A stretch of 64,000 nt of DNA, from contig JAHJJX010000027.1 in NCBI GenBank assembly GCA_018822665.1, forward strand, positions 457,487 to 521,486, given 5' to 3'. This stretch comes from a bacterium. Lineage in GTDB: Bacteria > Campylobacterota > Campylobacteria > Campylobacterales > Sulfurimonadaceae. Below the pieces are notes generated by a model. The model saw nothing but the letters and a program-made list of their open reading frames with translations, was not told where the DNA came from and searched no databases. This document shows positions 35,153-43,669 of the stretch, piece after piece. The position numbers and the translations under genes were made by a program. Position 1 is the first letter of the stretch. Every line of letters begins with the position of its first letter.

Positions 35153-38100
35153 CTAATAACCACAAAAGCTATGAGTTCAAAATCATCTAATCCACTCACA
35201 TCATTTTGCAAAAATGTCGTTGCTCCACCGCTAAAAAGCGACTCTATATCGCTCATCTCTTTTGTGGCAACGATGGAAGAGATAGCATCGCCTAAAAGAT
35301 TTGAGTAAACATTCATCTCTTTACCGTCTTTTGTCTCTTCGTTAAAACGAGTGTAAACCTCTCGCAAAGGTTCATCCTCGCCTTTGCAAAGAACTCTTAG
35401 CGTGTCGAGTATATTTTTTACTTGTAAATGATTTGATTTAACTATGCCCTCTTTATCGACATAAACCAGATAAAAAGGGTGCAGTTGGTTGACGTTGTCT
35501 ATGTTGACATCATTGTTTATATTTTTAAGAACAAAAATCACTCCCTCATGTATGTTTTTGCCCTCATCTTTTTTACAAACAGTATGTAATCCGCTACTCA
35601 CATCTTTTATGTCGCCTTTTGTTTGCAAAAAATTGACCAAATCCATGCGAAAATCATTCAGCCCCAAATCTGTTATGGAGATAGAACTCTCAATATCTTC
35701 TATGTCCACCACTTCGGTTTGGAGCTTTTGCAGTTGTGTTTTTCTAAAATCCATCTCGCTTGATTTGTTCGTGAGAACATTATCTTCACCCGTTGCCGTG
35801 GTATCGACCATAAACATGCGGGTTTCCACTCTGTTTTTAAGGTTTATGTACTCATCAAGGCTGATTTGCGGCCAAAAGTTTATAAGCTGAATAAACTCGT
35901 TTTTACTCCCGATTCTGTCAACTCGTCCAAACCGCTGAATAATGCGCACAGGGTTCCAGTGAATATCGTAGTTGATGAGAGTGTCGCAATCTTGCAGGTT
36001 TTGCCCTTCGCTTATGCAGTCGGTGGCTATGAGAATGTCTATCTGTTTTTCATCTGCTTTGAGACTTTTGTTTTTTGAGAGCGGGGAGAAGTGGCATAAA
36101 ATATTATTAAATTCATTGTGAATGCCAAGTGTTGTTTTGTTGAGACTGCTTCCCGTGATTTTTGCACTTTGGAGTCCTAAAGAGAGATTGAACTCTTTTA
36201 GCTCTTCATAGAGGTAGTTTGCCGTATCTGCAAAAGCTGTAAAAATGAGTATTTTTTTATTTCGGCTATTGATAGGGTTTTGCAGTTTTTCTTTGATTTT
36301 GGATTTTAAGATATTGAGTTTTGTATCATGCAAGGGTGTTACTTTTTGCATCTCTTCTAAAATACTAAGTGCTATTTGCAAATCTTCAAGCAAATCTTGC
36401 TTCCAGCCTAAAGTGTTCATGTCGCTTAGGTTGATTTTTACTTTTTTGCCTATGCTAAAATCATCATCAAGCCACTCTTCATTTTCTATATCTTCAAGCT
36501 CCATGGAGTTTATATCTTCAATAGAGCCCTCATTTGTGGCTTCAAACGCATCTATTTTTGTTTTGACAAGTTGAATATTTGAAGCAAAATGCTCCAGCGT
36601 GATTCTAAAGCTATCGACAGAGCTCTCCAGCCTTTTGAGGAAATTGACACGCATTAAAATTTTGAGATTGTTTTCTCTGTTTTTTTGTTTTAAAACTCTT
36701 TTGTTGTCTGTTTTGTTGTCGTAAAGGTTGCTGTAAAAATCAACTTTGCTATCCAAAATATAGTCAAACGGGCTGTAAACAGACATGTTAAAACTTGAGA
36801 GTTTTTTGTAAATTGCATCGATTTTCATCACATGTTGGAGTTCTGTTATGTCGCTTCGTATGGTTTGGGGTGCTAGCCTTGTAGGAAATTTACCGATGCT
36901 TTGCATGTCATAGTATTTTTCAATATGTCTTCTGCTTCGTGCGATGGTTACGGAGTCTAAGAGCTTGAAAAAGTCAAAATTGAGGTTAAGTTCATCAAGA
37001 AGTTTTTTTGTCGTTCTTGCCTCATGCGGGAGTTTTGACCAGTTGTTAAATGTAAGCTGCGCTTTTCGCAAAATCGCATCTATGGAGTTACTCACTCCAA
37101 GTTTGTCATCTTTTAAATGTGTATGACCCTCGTAAGCGAGTGAGAGTTGATTTTTTAAATCATTAAAACGGTTATTTACGGGTGTTGCCGAGAGCATCAA
37201 AAGTTTTGTTTTAACACCCGTTTTTATGGTGCTAAGAAGTTTTTGGTATCTTGTGGTTTTCTCTTTTCTTGCATCGTTATTTCTAAAATTGTGCGATTCA
37301 TCAATCACTATCAAATCATAATTTGCCCAATGAATGCGTGACAAATCTACGCCGTTTGAAAATCCTTTATCCCGTAAAAGGTCGGTATGATATAAAACGG
37401 CATAGTTAAATCTATCTTTTAAAAGTGGATTGTCTTCGTAGTTGTTTAGAAATGTTTTCCAGTTGTCGCCTAGTTTTTTTGGACAAAGCACCAAAATAGA
37501 TTTGTTTCTCTCTTGATAATATTTGATTACTCCAAGAGCCGTAAAAGTTTTGCCGAGTCCAACGCTGTCGGCTAATATACAACCGTTATATCTCTCAAGT
37601 TTGTTTATAAGTCCTAAAACTGCATCTTTTTGAAAATCATAAAGCATGCTCCAGATAATGCTAGTTTTGAAACCTGTTTTTTCATTTGCAAGTTCATCTT
37701 CATTCAAATCTTCCAAAAATTCATTGAAGATTTGATATAAAATAAGATAATAGATTGATTCAGGTGCATTTTCTTTGTAAAGATTGTCTATGTAAGCGAT
37801 GACTTCATTTGTAATATCTTTTAAAATATTTTCATCGCCCCAGACTTTATCAAAGCTTTTTAGAAACTCTTTCGTGGTTGTGGTATCTTCGATTTTGTTG
37901 ATAATTCTTAGAGCGGAATTGTCCTTTTTATAGCCAAATCCCGCACTGCTAAACTCATCCATTCCCAAATAAACAGACTTTTCTTCATTGGTATTTTCAA
38001 GTATAAACATGGGCTGAATCGAACTTTTGCCGCGGTTAGATTTGAACTTTACTTTTTGTTCGCACCAAACTTTGCACTCTTTGGCAATATGCCGCCCTTT

Positions 38101-38391
38101 GAGTTCGTTTTTTAGATTTATCTCAAACGCTGAACCGCTTATGGATTTTTCTCTGTTGGATGTGTTGATTGCAAATAGTTTGCTTTTTTTTTCTTTTTCA
38201 TCGATTTGCATAAAAGTCGGGTCTGTAAAGATGAAACGGAGTTCTTCTATTTTACCGAGCTCTTTTTTAAGAGACTCAAATCCGTAAATTGAAAAGATAG
38301 ACGCTGCAACGCTGAGTTTGCTTGTTTTTGTCATGGAAATTTTTAAATCATCGCCAACAATATTTATTTTATTATCGAAAGTTTTAATCAA
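35149..38391 (-). CDS. SNF2/SF2-type helicase of the R-M island, with possible PLD-like N-terminus
   Basis: 1080 residues from TTG 38389-38391, with AAGGAAATTC upstream. Residues 1-190 have a weak resemblance to the phospholipase D-like domain that precedes helicases in defence operons. I see no clear HxK motif. Helicase motifs are LADSVGLGKTFTALG near 272 (Walker A), VIDESHNFRN near 350 (DEAH-like), LSATPVNNRF (III), LIATDCISEGQNLQ (V) and QRFGRVDRIG (VI). It is the first gene of the minus-strand operon. Its promoter region holds two palindromes shared with the divergent HTH gene. Such helicases may remodel DNA or boost restriction, but its role here is inferred from context. Confidence 0.88.
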   Translation of the reverse strand: MIKTFDNKINIVGDDLKISMTKTSKLSVAASIFSIYGFESLKKELGKIEELRFIFTDPTFMQIDEKEKKSKLFAINTSNREKSISGSAFEINLKNELKGRHIAKECKVWCEQKVKFKSNRGKSSIQPMFILENTNEEKSVYLGMDEFSSAGFGYKKDNSALRIINKIEDTTTTKEFLKSFDKVWGDENILKDITNEVIAYIDNLYKENAPESIYYLILYQIFNEFLEDLNEDELANEKTGFKTSIIWSMLYDFQKDAVLGLINKLERYNGCILADSVGLGKTFTALGVIKYYQERNKSILVLCPKKLGDNWKTFLNNYEDNPLLKDRFNYAVLYHTDLLRDKGFSNGVDLSRIHWANYDLIVIDESHNFRNNDARKEKTTRYQKLLSTIKTGVKTKLLMLSATPVNNRFNDLKNQLSLAYEGHTHLKDDKLGVSNSIDAILRKAQLTFNNWSKLPHEARTTKKLLDELNLNFDFFKLLDSVTIARSRRHIEKYYDMQSIGKFPTRLAPQTIRSDITELQHVMKIDAIYKKLSSFNMSVYSPFDYILDSKVDFYSNLYDNKTDNKRVLKQKNRENNLKILMRVNFLKRLESSVDSFRITLEHFASNIQLVKTKIDAFEATNEGSIEDINSMELEDIENEEWLDDDFSIGKKVKINLSDMNTLGWKQDLLEDLQIALSILEEMQKVTPLHDTKLNILKSKIKEKLQNPINSRNKKILIFTAFADTANYLYEELKEFNLSLGLQSAKITGSSLNKTTLGIHNEFNNILCHFSPLSKNKSLKADEKQIDILIATDCISEGQNLQDCDTLINYDIHWNPVRIIQRFGRVDRIGSKNEFIQLINFWPQISLDEYINLKNRVETRMFMVDTTATGEDNVLTNKSSEMDFRKTQLQKLQTEVVDIEDIESSISITDLGLNDFRMDLVNFLQTKGDIKDVSSGLHTVCKKDEGKNIHEGVIFVLKNINNDVNIDNVNQLHPFYLVYVDKEGIVKSNHLQVKNILDTLRVLCKGEDEPLREVYTRFNEETKDGKEMNVYSNLLGDAISSIVATKEMSDIESLFSGGATTFLQNDVSGLDDFELIAFVVIR

Positions 38392-38414
38392 GAATTTCCT
38401 TAGTTTTAAAAAAG

Positions 38415-38434
38415 CAATCTAATATATTAGATTG
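38415..38434. promoter_or_regulatory. 20-bp palindromic operator candidate 1
   Basis: CAATCTAATATATTAGATTG reads the same on both strands. It lies between the divergent helicase gene and the HTH regulator gene, 24 nt before the helicase start. The core CTAATATATTAG recurs 49 bp away, which suggests two binding sites for the adjacent HTH dimer. Confidence 0.7.
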
Positions 38435-38467
38435 AGAAAAATATCTTAACACATTAGACTTTATAAT

Positions 38468-38479
38468 CTAATATATTAG
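38468..38479. promoter_or_regulatory. Palindromic operator candidate 2
   Basis: A second CTAATATATTAG, 12 bp and identical to the core of the first site. It ends 8 nt before the TTG start of the HTH gene and overlaps its likely ribosome-binding site, so binding there would repress the regulator itself. A half-site (CATTAGACT) lies between the two. Confidence 0.65.
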
Positions 38480-38487
38480 GGTGACCG

Positions 38488-38742
38488 TTGAAAGATATTG
38501 ATGATTTGCCAAACGACTTTTCTGAACAACTGCATAAAAATATTGGTAAAAATGTGAGCAGAATAAGAAAGTTAAAAAATATATCTCAATTGAAATTAGC
38601 ATATGCATTAGGCTATAAATCGGTTTCACCTATTTCTAGTGCTGAAATTTACTACAATAATATACATTTCAATGTTGAACAACTTGTGAAAATCGCTTAT
38701 ATTTTAGAGTGTGAAGTGAATGATTTTTTTGAAAATATTTAG
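38488..38742 (+). CDS. XRE-family HTH regulator, likely controller of the R-M operon
   Basis: 84 residues from TTG 38488, with AGGGTG close upstream. The HTH segment is IGKNVSRIRKLKNISQLKLAYALGY followed by VSPISSAEIYYNNIHFNVEQLVKIAYIL, typical of small controller (C) proteins of restriction-modification systems. These bind paired palindromes, activate the restriction gene late and repress themselves. It is divergent from the helicase gene, and two identical palindromes sit between. C proteins are best known from type II systems, so one beside a type III system would be uncommon. Confidence 0.82.
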   Translation: MKDIDDLPNDFSEQLHKNIGKNVSRIRKLKNISQLKLAYALGYKSVSPISSAEIYYNNIHFNVEQLVKIAYILECEVNDFFENI

Positions 38743-38819
38743 TAAAGTAGAATTTAACCGCTCTTTGACTACACTTGCACATCAAAATTACAAATTTCTA
38801 AAATATACGAAGGAAAAAA

Positions 38820-39323
38820 ATGAATTGGTTTTTTATAACATTAGGATACAGCGGTTTATCTCCAAAGGCACCTGGAACGGCGGGGAGTATCGTTGCCCTG
38901 CTGCTTGGCATGTGGATATTAATTGCTTTTGATGCTCAAACTCTTTTTTTAGCCTCACTTCTCATCACTGTTATCGCCATTAAATCCATCAATCAATATG
39001 AAGAGATGAGCGGAATTCATGATGATAAACGCATAGTCATCGATGAATTGGCCGGCATGTGGTTTGCTCTGAGCGTTGCGCCTGCCCTGAGCGTTGGACT
39101 CCATGAAGTCTCTGATTTTCACAATGGATTTTTAATACAAAGCTTGCTCTCTTTTGCTCTTTTTAGATATTTTGACATTAAAAAACCCTCTATCATCGGC
39201 AGAATCGACAGAGAAGCAAAAGGCGGCATCGGCGTTATGGGCGATGATATTATTGCCGGATTTGCAGCGGGAATACTAAGTGCGGTAATCTGGCAAGGCA
39301 TATTGGCTCTGCAAGGTTTTTAA
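38820..39323 (+). CDS. pgpA: Phosphatidylglycerophosphatase A
   Basis: 167 residues with about four hydrophobic segments. The start WFFITLGYSGLSPKAPGTAGS is the family signature. VIDELAGMWFAL and FDIKKPSIIGRIDREAKGGIGVMGDD hold the conserved acidic residues of the active site. It dephosphorylates phosphatidylglycerol phosphate at the inner membrane. AAGGA precedes the ATG. Two copies of the dispersed motif, at 38907 and 39054, both encode GMW. Confidence 0.95.
   Translation: MNWFFITLGYSGLSPKAPGTAGSIVALLLGMWILIAFDAQTLFLASLLITVIAIKSINQYEEMSGIHDDKRIVIDELAGMWFALSVAPALSVGLHEVSDFHNGFLIQSLLSFALFRYFDIKKPSIIGRIDREAKGGIGVMGDDIIAGFAAGILSAVIWQGILALQGF
38907..39063 (+). repeat. Two copies of the dispersed motif in pgpA
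   Basis: GGCATGTGG at 38907 (followed by A, LGMWI) and 39054 (followed by T, AGMWF). The second falls in a conserved active-site region where GMW may be under protein selection, so it could be partly coincidental. Confidence 0.75.
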
Positions 39324-39325
39324 AT

Positions 39326-39520
39326 ATGGGTTGGACCTGCCAGCATGACTATAAAGGGGAGTGCAAACTTCTCATGAAACCTTGTTTACCCGGTATCAAA
39401 GGGTGTATTTTAAACAAAAGTGAATATATTTTTAGTACGGGAAGTTATGAAGAGGACAAAAAAAGAAAAGAGCAAAGTATCCAAGAGATTGACTTTGCTG
39501 CTCTTGCAAAATTTCATTAA
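39326..39520 (+). CDS. Small cysteine-rich protein
   Basis: 64 residues. Four cysteines in the first 27 residues (C5, C13, C20 and C27; spacing x7, x6, x6) could bind zinc or an Fe-S cluster. The rest is charged. It starts 2 nt after pgpA and is likely cotranscribed. Its stop overlaps the convergent next gene by 4 nt. I do not recognise the family, but the compact context suggests a real gene. Confidence 0.7.
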   Translation: MGWTCQHDYKGECKLLMKPCLPGIKGCILNKSEYIFSTGSYEEDKKRKEQSIQEIDFAALAKFH

Positions 39521-40023
39521 ACAAACATTGGGTCTGAAGTCGGCTCTATCTCTTGGAAATCTTCTATAATCGTATGAAACATTCGCATTGTTTTTTGCGC
39601 TTTTGCAATTTGCTCATCAAAAATAGATTTTGAGGAAGGAAAGTTCTCCGCGAGTTCTTTATAGATAAGAATACGCCCATTGATGTGTTTGTCCACTTCT
39701 GTGAATGCTTCTTTGAGGTACTCTTTTTTTGTTGTATGTCTAAATAAGGCTCTCACCATCTTCACACGTTCTTTGATAGGAATGGACTCATCTATCGCTT
39801 CGGCAATTCTCTTAATATCTAAACGAGACAAATACACTCCGCTGTGTGCAGGCGCTAAAAGCTTTGATGTGAGAGCATCCACAAACTGGGGAACAGCTTC
39901 TTCATCCTCTTTGTCGCCCGCATCTGGATTTTGATTCGCACCGGATTCGGGGTCAAGTGAGCACTTCTCATGTACAAATTTATCAAACTCCGCTCTTAAA
40001 TCGCTTAAATCATCTTTATTCAT
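39517..40023 (-). CDS. Hypothetical protein, 168 residues
   Basis: No family recognised. An acidic, low-complexity N-terminal stretch (about 20-45) is followed by a helical, charged body (LSRLDIKRIAEAIDESIPIKERVKMVRALF; KEYLKEAFTEVDKHINGRI). There is no signal peptide or membrane segment, so it is probably cytoplasmic. It lies 3 nt after the AroE-like gene and probably belongs to the AroE-like / polyferredoxin / TorD operon. Confidence 0.75.
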   Translation of the reverse strand: MNKDDLSDLRAEFDKFVHEKCSLDPESGANQNPDAGDKEDEEAVPQFVDALTSKLLAPAHSGVYLSRLDIKRIAEAIDESIPIKERVKMVRALFRHTTKKEYLKEAFTEVDKHINGRILIYKELAENFPSSKSIFDEQIAKAQKTMRMFHTIIEDFQEIEPTSDPMFV

Positions 40024-40026
40024 AAA

Positions 40027-40785
40027 TTATCCTTGTATAGCTTTATACGCTTTATTTGTTAGTTTTTCAATTATATCGTCGTAACTTGTATAGCTAACAC
40101 CAAGCTCACTCGCCCTTGTCTTGAGTGCGGAATACTCTTTTTCATTTTTCATGTCAAAATTAAAAACCGGCAGTTTGGTAATCATAGCTAAATTATTCAT
40201 ATTTGAAAAGTCTAAAACTGCCTCAAAATGAGACAACTCAGAATCCATACCACTTGATAAACGGTTTAAATCAGCATCTTTTAATTCTACCTCATTACTA
40301 AAGAGCATAAGCCCTTCAAGGTTGTCATTAAAGTAACTCACTTCAAATCCACATGCCAAGAATGAAAAAGCTTTGGCATGTGGAGTTGTTCCTAGGAGTG
40401 CTATTTTAGAAATATTTAAATCTTTTAAATACTCAAGCAATACTCTCATGCCGTAGATATCACCTCTGAGCTTTTCACCCTCGCGAAACACGATATCGCA
40501 CATACCGCTTCTTTGAACCAAAGAGCTTGCATCATCGAGTATATCTACAACATTACAGACATATTCATTGGAAATAACAGCCCCGTTTACATGTGATTTT
40601 TTCATATTGCTAAGGGTAAAATAAAAATCATCCTCACGAATATTCATAGGTATCATCATCGCATCGGTATTGTTTTTTTTAAATATTTTATTGAGCACTG
40701 CGCTAAATCTGCTTGCGCCTGCATGCTCCCCTATAAAACCATAAAGTTTGGTTTGCTTAGATATTTCATTTGCATTATTCATCAT
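40027..40785 (-). CDS. Degenerate shikimate dehydrogenase-like protein
   Basis: 252 residues whose N-terminus (KLYGFIGEHAGASRFSAVLNKIF, then AMMIPMNIREDDFYFTLSNMKKSHVNGAVIS) follows the AroE substrate-domain layout. The catalytic Lys of N-V-T-x-P-x-K is not seen. The nucleotide-binding glycine loop reads ALLGTTPHAKAF instead of GAGGAAR, so shikimate oxidation is doubtful. The gene is embedded between TorD/polyferredoxin genes and a hypothetical gene, which hints at a role in metalloenzyme maturation. An inverted pair of dispersed motifs lies exactly over the putative nucleotide loop. Confidence 0.5.
   Translation of the reverse strand: MMNNANEISKQTKLYGFIGEHAGASRFSAVLNKIFKKNNTDAMMIPMNIREDDFYFTLSNMKKSHVNGAVISNEYVCNVVDILDDASSLVQRSGMCDIVFREGEKLRGDIYGMRVLLEYLKDLNISKIALLGTTPHAKAFSFLACGFEVSYFNDNLEGLMLFSNEVELKDADLNRLSSGMDSELSHFEAVLDFSNMNNLAMITKLPVFNFDMKNEKEYSALKTRASELGVSYTSYDDIIEKLTNKAYKAIQG
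40348..40384. repeat. Inverted pair of dispersed motifs in the AroE-like gene
   Basis: TCCACATGCCAA (40348-40359) and TTGGCATGTGGA (40373-40384) form 12-bp perfect arms around a 13-nt loop. They encode LACGF and TPHAK in the minus-strand gene. Confidence 0.88.
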
Positions 40786-40800
40786 CGTAAAAATCCTTTT

Positions 40801-41901
40801 TTACATATCATCGCTTATTCCCCACAATTCTCTTGCCTCTTCATCTTCAGCTTTACATCTGTAACAAAGCCTGTCACTGGAGTTTGTGCTAAAAATCACA
40901 TTACATTCGTCACATCTTCTTACTTTAAAAGAGACAAGATTTTGAACGGCAGGCTCAAAAAATTCTTTTACATTGTATGAACTTGAGAGCGTTATTGCAT
41001 TTGGTTCACACACATCATGGCACACATGACATTTTATACACAAAAATGGGTCGAAATCAATCTTTGAATTCTTAATATCTGAGGTCAAAGCCCCTGTCGG
41101 ACAAACTCTGTAACACATTTGACATGCAGTACAAGTTTCTTCATCCATAAGTTTTTGGGACGTAAAACTCACTTCTCTTGCATCCACTATATGAAACTGT
41201 GAGGGTTTGCCCACTCTTTTTATCGCCGTAAAAAAGATTTTTCTTTTTTGAGGAATTCTTTTTTGCTTTAAGAGTGCTATATCTGCTTTTTTCAAAGTAT
41301 GTTCTACAAGCTCATCCGTAGCTTTTTTTACTTCCTGCTCAAAACTGTGTTTTGTTTTTGCAATAGCCCTCAGGTTGATGGAGCGTAAAAAATCTCTTCT
41401 GTTGGCACCTTCAACCTGTGCTTCATAACAAACATTTTCCAACTTAATGCATGCTTCATTTTCCATAGCTTCGAGCAAATAACCGGCTTCTTCGTAGTTT
41501 CTTAGTATTTGGGCTTGGCATGTGGACTTTATTTCACACGTTTGACAATAACCCATATCAAAGACTATCTCTTTTTTTAAAACCGCCATAGAGATAATAT
41601 GCTCAATACTTAAAGCTGAAATACAGGGAACATTTTTACGACAAGAGATTAAATTATCTTTATCTTCTATAAAATCAAAGAAAAAATCAGTTGCGTTAAA
41701 ATCATCCAAGCCGAGTGCTTCGCTCGGACAAATTCCATGGCAGGCACCGCAGCCGACGCAAGATGAAAAGTTTATGCTCGGAAGGGGATTATCTCCTATC
41801 ACGATAGCCTGTGTCGGGCAAATGATTTCACATTTGTTACACGCACTCTCTTTACTTAAAGAGCGAACACATTTACTGGCCTCTAAATGGATTAAAGACA
41901 T
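40801..41901 (-). CDS. Polyferredoxin-like 4Fe-4S protein
   Basis: 366 residues with several cluster motifs. CNKCEIICPTQAI and CVGCGACHGICPSEAL lie at the N-terminus, and CTACQMCYRVCPTGAL and CIKCHVCHDVCEPNAI after residue 250. A C-terminal CDEC...CYRC pair may bind zinc. Between them is a region with CQTCEIKSTC. A motif-like RRDFLRS occurs internally near residue 165, but it is not at the N-terminus and so is not a Tat signal. It directly follows torD (gap 0) and precedes the AroE-like gene. In Campylobacterota such proteins accompany formate dehydrogenase genes, which are not in this window. Confidence 0.85.
   Translation of the reverse strand: MSLIHLEASKCVRSLSKESACNKCEIICPTQAIVIGDNPLPSINFSSCVGCGACHGICPSEALGLDDFNATDFFFDFIEDKDNLISCRKNVPCISALSIEHIISMAVLKKEIVFDMGYCQTCEIKSTCQAQILRNYEEAGYLLEAMENEACIKLENVCYEAQVEGANRRDFLRSINLRAIAKTKHSFEQEVKKATDELVEHTLKKADIALLKQKRIPQKRKIFFTAIKRVGKPSQFHIVDAREVSFTSQKLMDEETCTACQMCYRVCPTGALTSDIKNSKIDFDPFLCIKCHVCHDVCEPNAITLSSSYNVKEFFEPAVQNLVSFKVRRCDECNVIFSTNSSDRLCYRCKAEDEEARELWGISDDM
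41517..41526 (+). repeat. Copy of the dispersed motif in the polyferredoxin gene
   Basis: GGCATGTGGA, encoding KSTCQ. The same STCQ frame is used in rmlD and the glycosyltransferase, proteins with no shared ancestry. Confidence 0.85.
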
Positions 41902-42519
41902 TTATGCACTTAACTCTTCATTGAGGTATTCATTGTCGCTTAAAATAAATTCAAGAGCCATATCAGCCGCATCAAAATACAAAGGTGTTCTTGCTTCAAA
42001 CTTCATGTTTATCAAATACATAGGGGCCCAACGAAGAAGATGTTTATTTAAAAACTCTTTTTGAATTCCTCTAAGCTCTTGTACTGCCGCTTCATCTTTT
42101 TCTTCGAGCGCTTTGAATTCAGCAGCACAAAGATGATGCATAAATTCATACTCCACACCGATGTGGTCAGCAGAAACTGCGCGGGCCGCCTCATAATCAA
42201 CCATAAAGTCATAAGCGCTGTACATATCCGTAACAGGGTTTGCCCCTCCGGTTTCGACCATCTGGTCTTCTCTTGTATAAAAACTCTCATAAGGGATAAG
42301 ATGCAAAATAGAAAGATTCACAAAGTCCGGATTGAAGTATTCATCCAAAAGTTTTTTCTCTTCAATTTCATTAAATTGCTTCCAATCTTTTAGGGTTGGG
42401 AAAAAATCCAAAATATTTTCATCATTTTTTATCATCTTTAAAGTGTCTTCTTCCAATTCTTGAAGTAAAATACGGGATAACAGTGCATATAGATTCACTC
42501 TTGCTTGTGTTTGTTGCAT
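41902..42519 (-). CDS. TorD/DmsD family molybdoenzyme chaperone
   Basis: 205 all-helical residues. The family signature ESFYTREDQMV, then EYEFMHHLCAAE and LNKHLLRWAPMYLINMK match TorD-like chaperones. These bind Tat signal peptides and apoenzymes of molybdopterin oxidoreductases. It leads the minus-strand group torD-like, polyferredoxin, AroE-like, hypothetical. The client enzyme, perhaps formate dehydrogenase, is not encoded here. Confidence 0.9.
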   Translation of the reverse strand: MQQTQARVNLYALLSRILLQELEEDTLKMIKNDENILDFFPTLKDWKQFNEIEEKKLLDEYFNPDFVNLSILHLIPYESFYTREDQMVETGGANPVTDMYSAYDFMVDYEAARAVSADHIGVEYEFMHHLCAAEFKALEEKDEAAVQELRGIQKEFLNKHLLRWAPMYLINMKFEARTPLYFDAADMALEFILSDNEYLNEELSA

Positions 42520-42623
42520 ATAAGATTCTTTTGTAGTGATTTTTAAAGTGATGATTTTATCACAAAAGCCTGAATATACGGTTAGAGCAATTTAATAGCA
42601 TCTTCATATAAGAATATTTAATT

Positions 42624-42633
42624 TCCACATGCC
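42624..42633 (-). repeat. Intergenic copy of the dispersed motif
   Basis: TCCACATGCC lies in the 298-bp gap between the divergent torD-like and transglutaminase-like genes. No other structure or small gene was recognised in that gap beyond AT-rich promoter-like sequence. Confidence 0.85.
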
Positions 42634-42817
42634 AAAAAGTGACACAAAAAAAGATTCTTTTCTTCTGAGTTTTCTGTGCAAAAATACAGCATTGTTTATC
42701 TATAAATTTTGGCAAAAACAGATATAGTGTTTTCAAACATATTCACTAGATGCCTTGAAATTTGTTACAATTTTCTATGTAGTTCTCTTTTATTCTTTAT
42801 ACGGAGATTTAAAAACC

Positions 42818-43669
42818 ATGCAACGCTATAAAATTATTCATCGTACGTACTATAATTATTCCGCTCAGGTGAGGCTTGGACCCCACCGGTTGCTTCTTCG
42901 TCCAAGAGAGGACCATGAGCTTCGCATCGAGTCTTTTGTTATTAAGACAAATCCTCCGGCCAAAATACACTGGCAAAGAGATGCAGAAGGCAATTCAGTC
43001 GCTACGGCAACTTTTGATTTGCCTGCCAGCCAGCTTCTCATTGAGAGCGAAGTTATCATTCAGCAATATAACGAATACCCCCTTGACTTTTTGCTAAGAG
43101 ACTATGCCATAGCGTATCCGTTTAACTATCGGCAAGACGATAATATTTTACTCTCTGCCTATATGGTTTTACCAAATCAAGAGACTCAAAACGTGCTCAA
43201 TAGATGGGTTGCCAATTTTTGGCAAGTCGGAGAAAATATTCAAACCTACATTTTATTGCAGAGGCTTAGTGCGTATATTTATCAAACACTCTCCTATAAA
43301 GTCAGAGAAGAACCGGGTGTGCAAACCGCAAAACAAACGCTCTCCTGCGGTACAGGCTCTTGTCGCGATTTCGCCCTGCTCTTTATCGAGAGCGCAAGAT
43401 GTTTTGGACTCGCTTCACGCTTCGTCAGCGGATATCTTTATGCTCCGCTCATGTCGGATAAAGTTGGAGCAACGCATGCCTGGGCTGAAGTGTATTTGCC
43501 CGGGGCAGGATGGAAAGGGTTCGACCCGACCATCGGTAAAATGGCGGGAACAGACCATATCGCCGTGGCGGTAGCAAGACTTCCGGAGTCCGTACCGCCA
43601 ATATCGGGTTCATTTAGCGGTGTTGCCGAATCTACCCTTGATGTGGGAGTATGGGTAAGTCAATGCTGA
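42818..43669 (+). CDS. Transglutaminase-like cysteine peptidase family protein
   Basis: 283 residues from ATG 42818, with GGAGA upstream. A longer in-frame start at 42755 is less likely. An N-terminal bacterial transglutaminase-like domain (MQRYKIIHRTYYNYS, LRPREDHELRI) precedes the core. The catalytic triad is Cys in GTGSCRDFA, His in ATHAWAEVYLPG, and Asp in GFDPTIG. No signal peptide is seen. Such proteins may act as proteases or amidases, and the substrate is unknown. It overlaps the convergent mscS gene by 10 nt. Confidence 0.9.
   Translation: MQRYKIIHRTYYNYSAQVRLGPHRLLLRPREDHELRIESFVIKTNPPAKIHWQRDAEGNSVATATFDLPASQLLIESEVIIQQYNEYPLDFLLRDYAIAYPFNYRQDDNILLSAYMVLPNQETQNVLNRWVANFWQVGENIQTYILLQRLSAYIYQTLSYKVREEPGVQTAKQTLSCGTGSCRDFALLFIESARCFGLASRFVSGYLYAPLMSDKVGATHAWAEVYLPGAGWKGFDPTIGKMAGTDHIAVAVARLPESVPPISGSFSGVAESTLDVGVWVSQC

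Noticed and set aside
38415..38479. CTAATATATTAG palindromes as ends of a mobile element
   Set aside because: Both lie between divergent genes in operator positions, and no matching copy was seen at the other island border.
41400..41450. Tat signal peptide in the polyferredoxin (RRDFLRS)
   Set aside because: The motif is internal, near residue 165, and has no following hydrophobic stretch.
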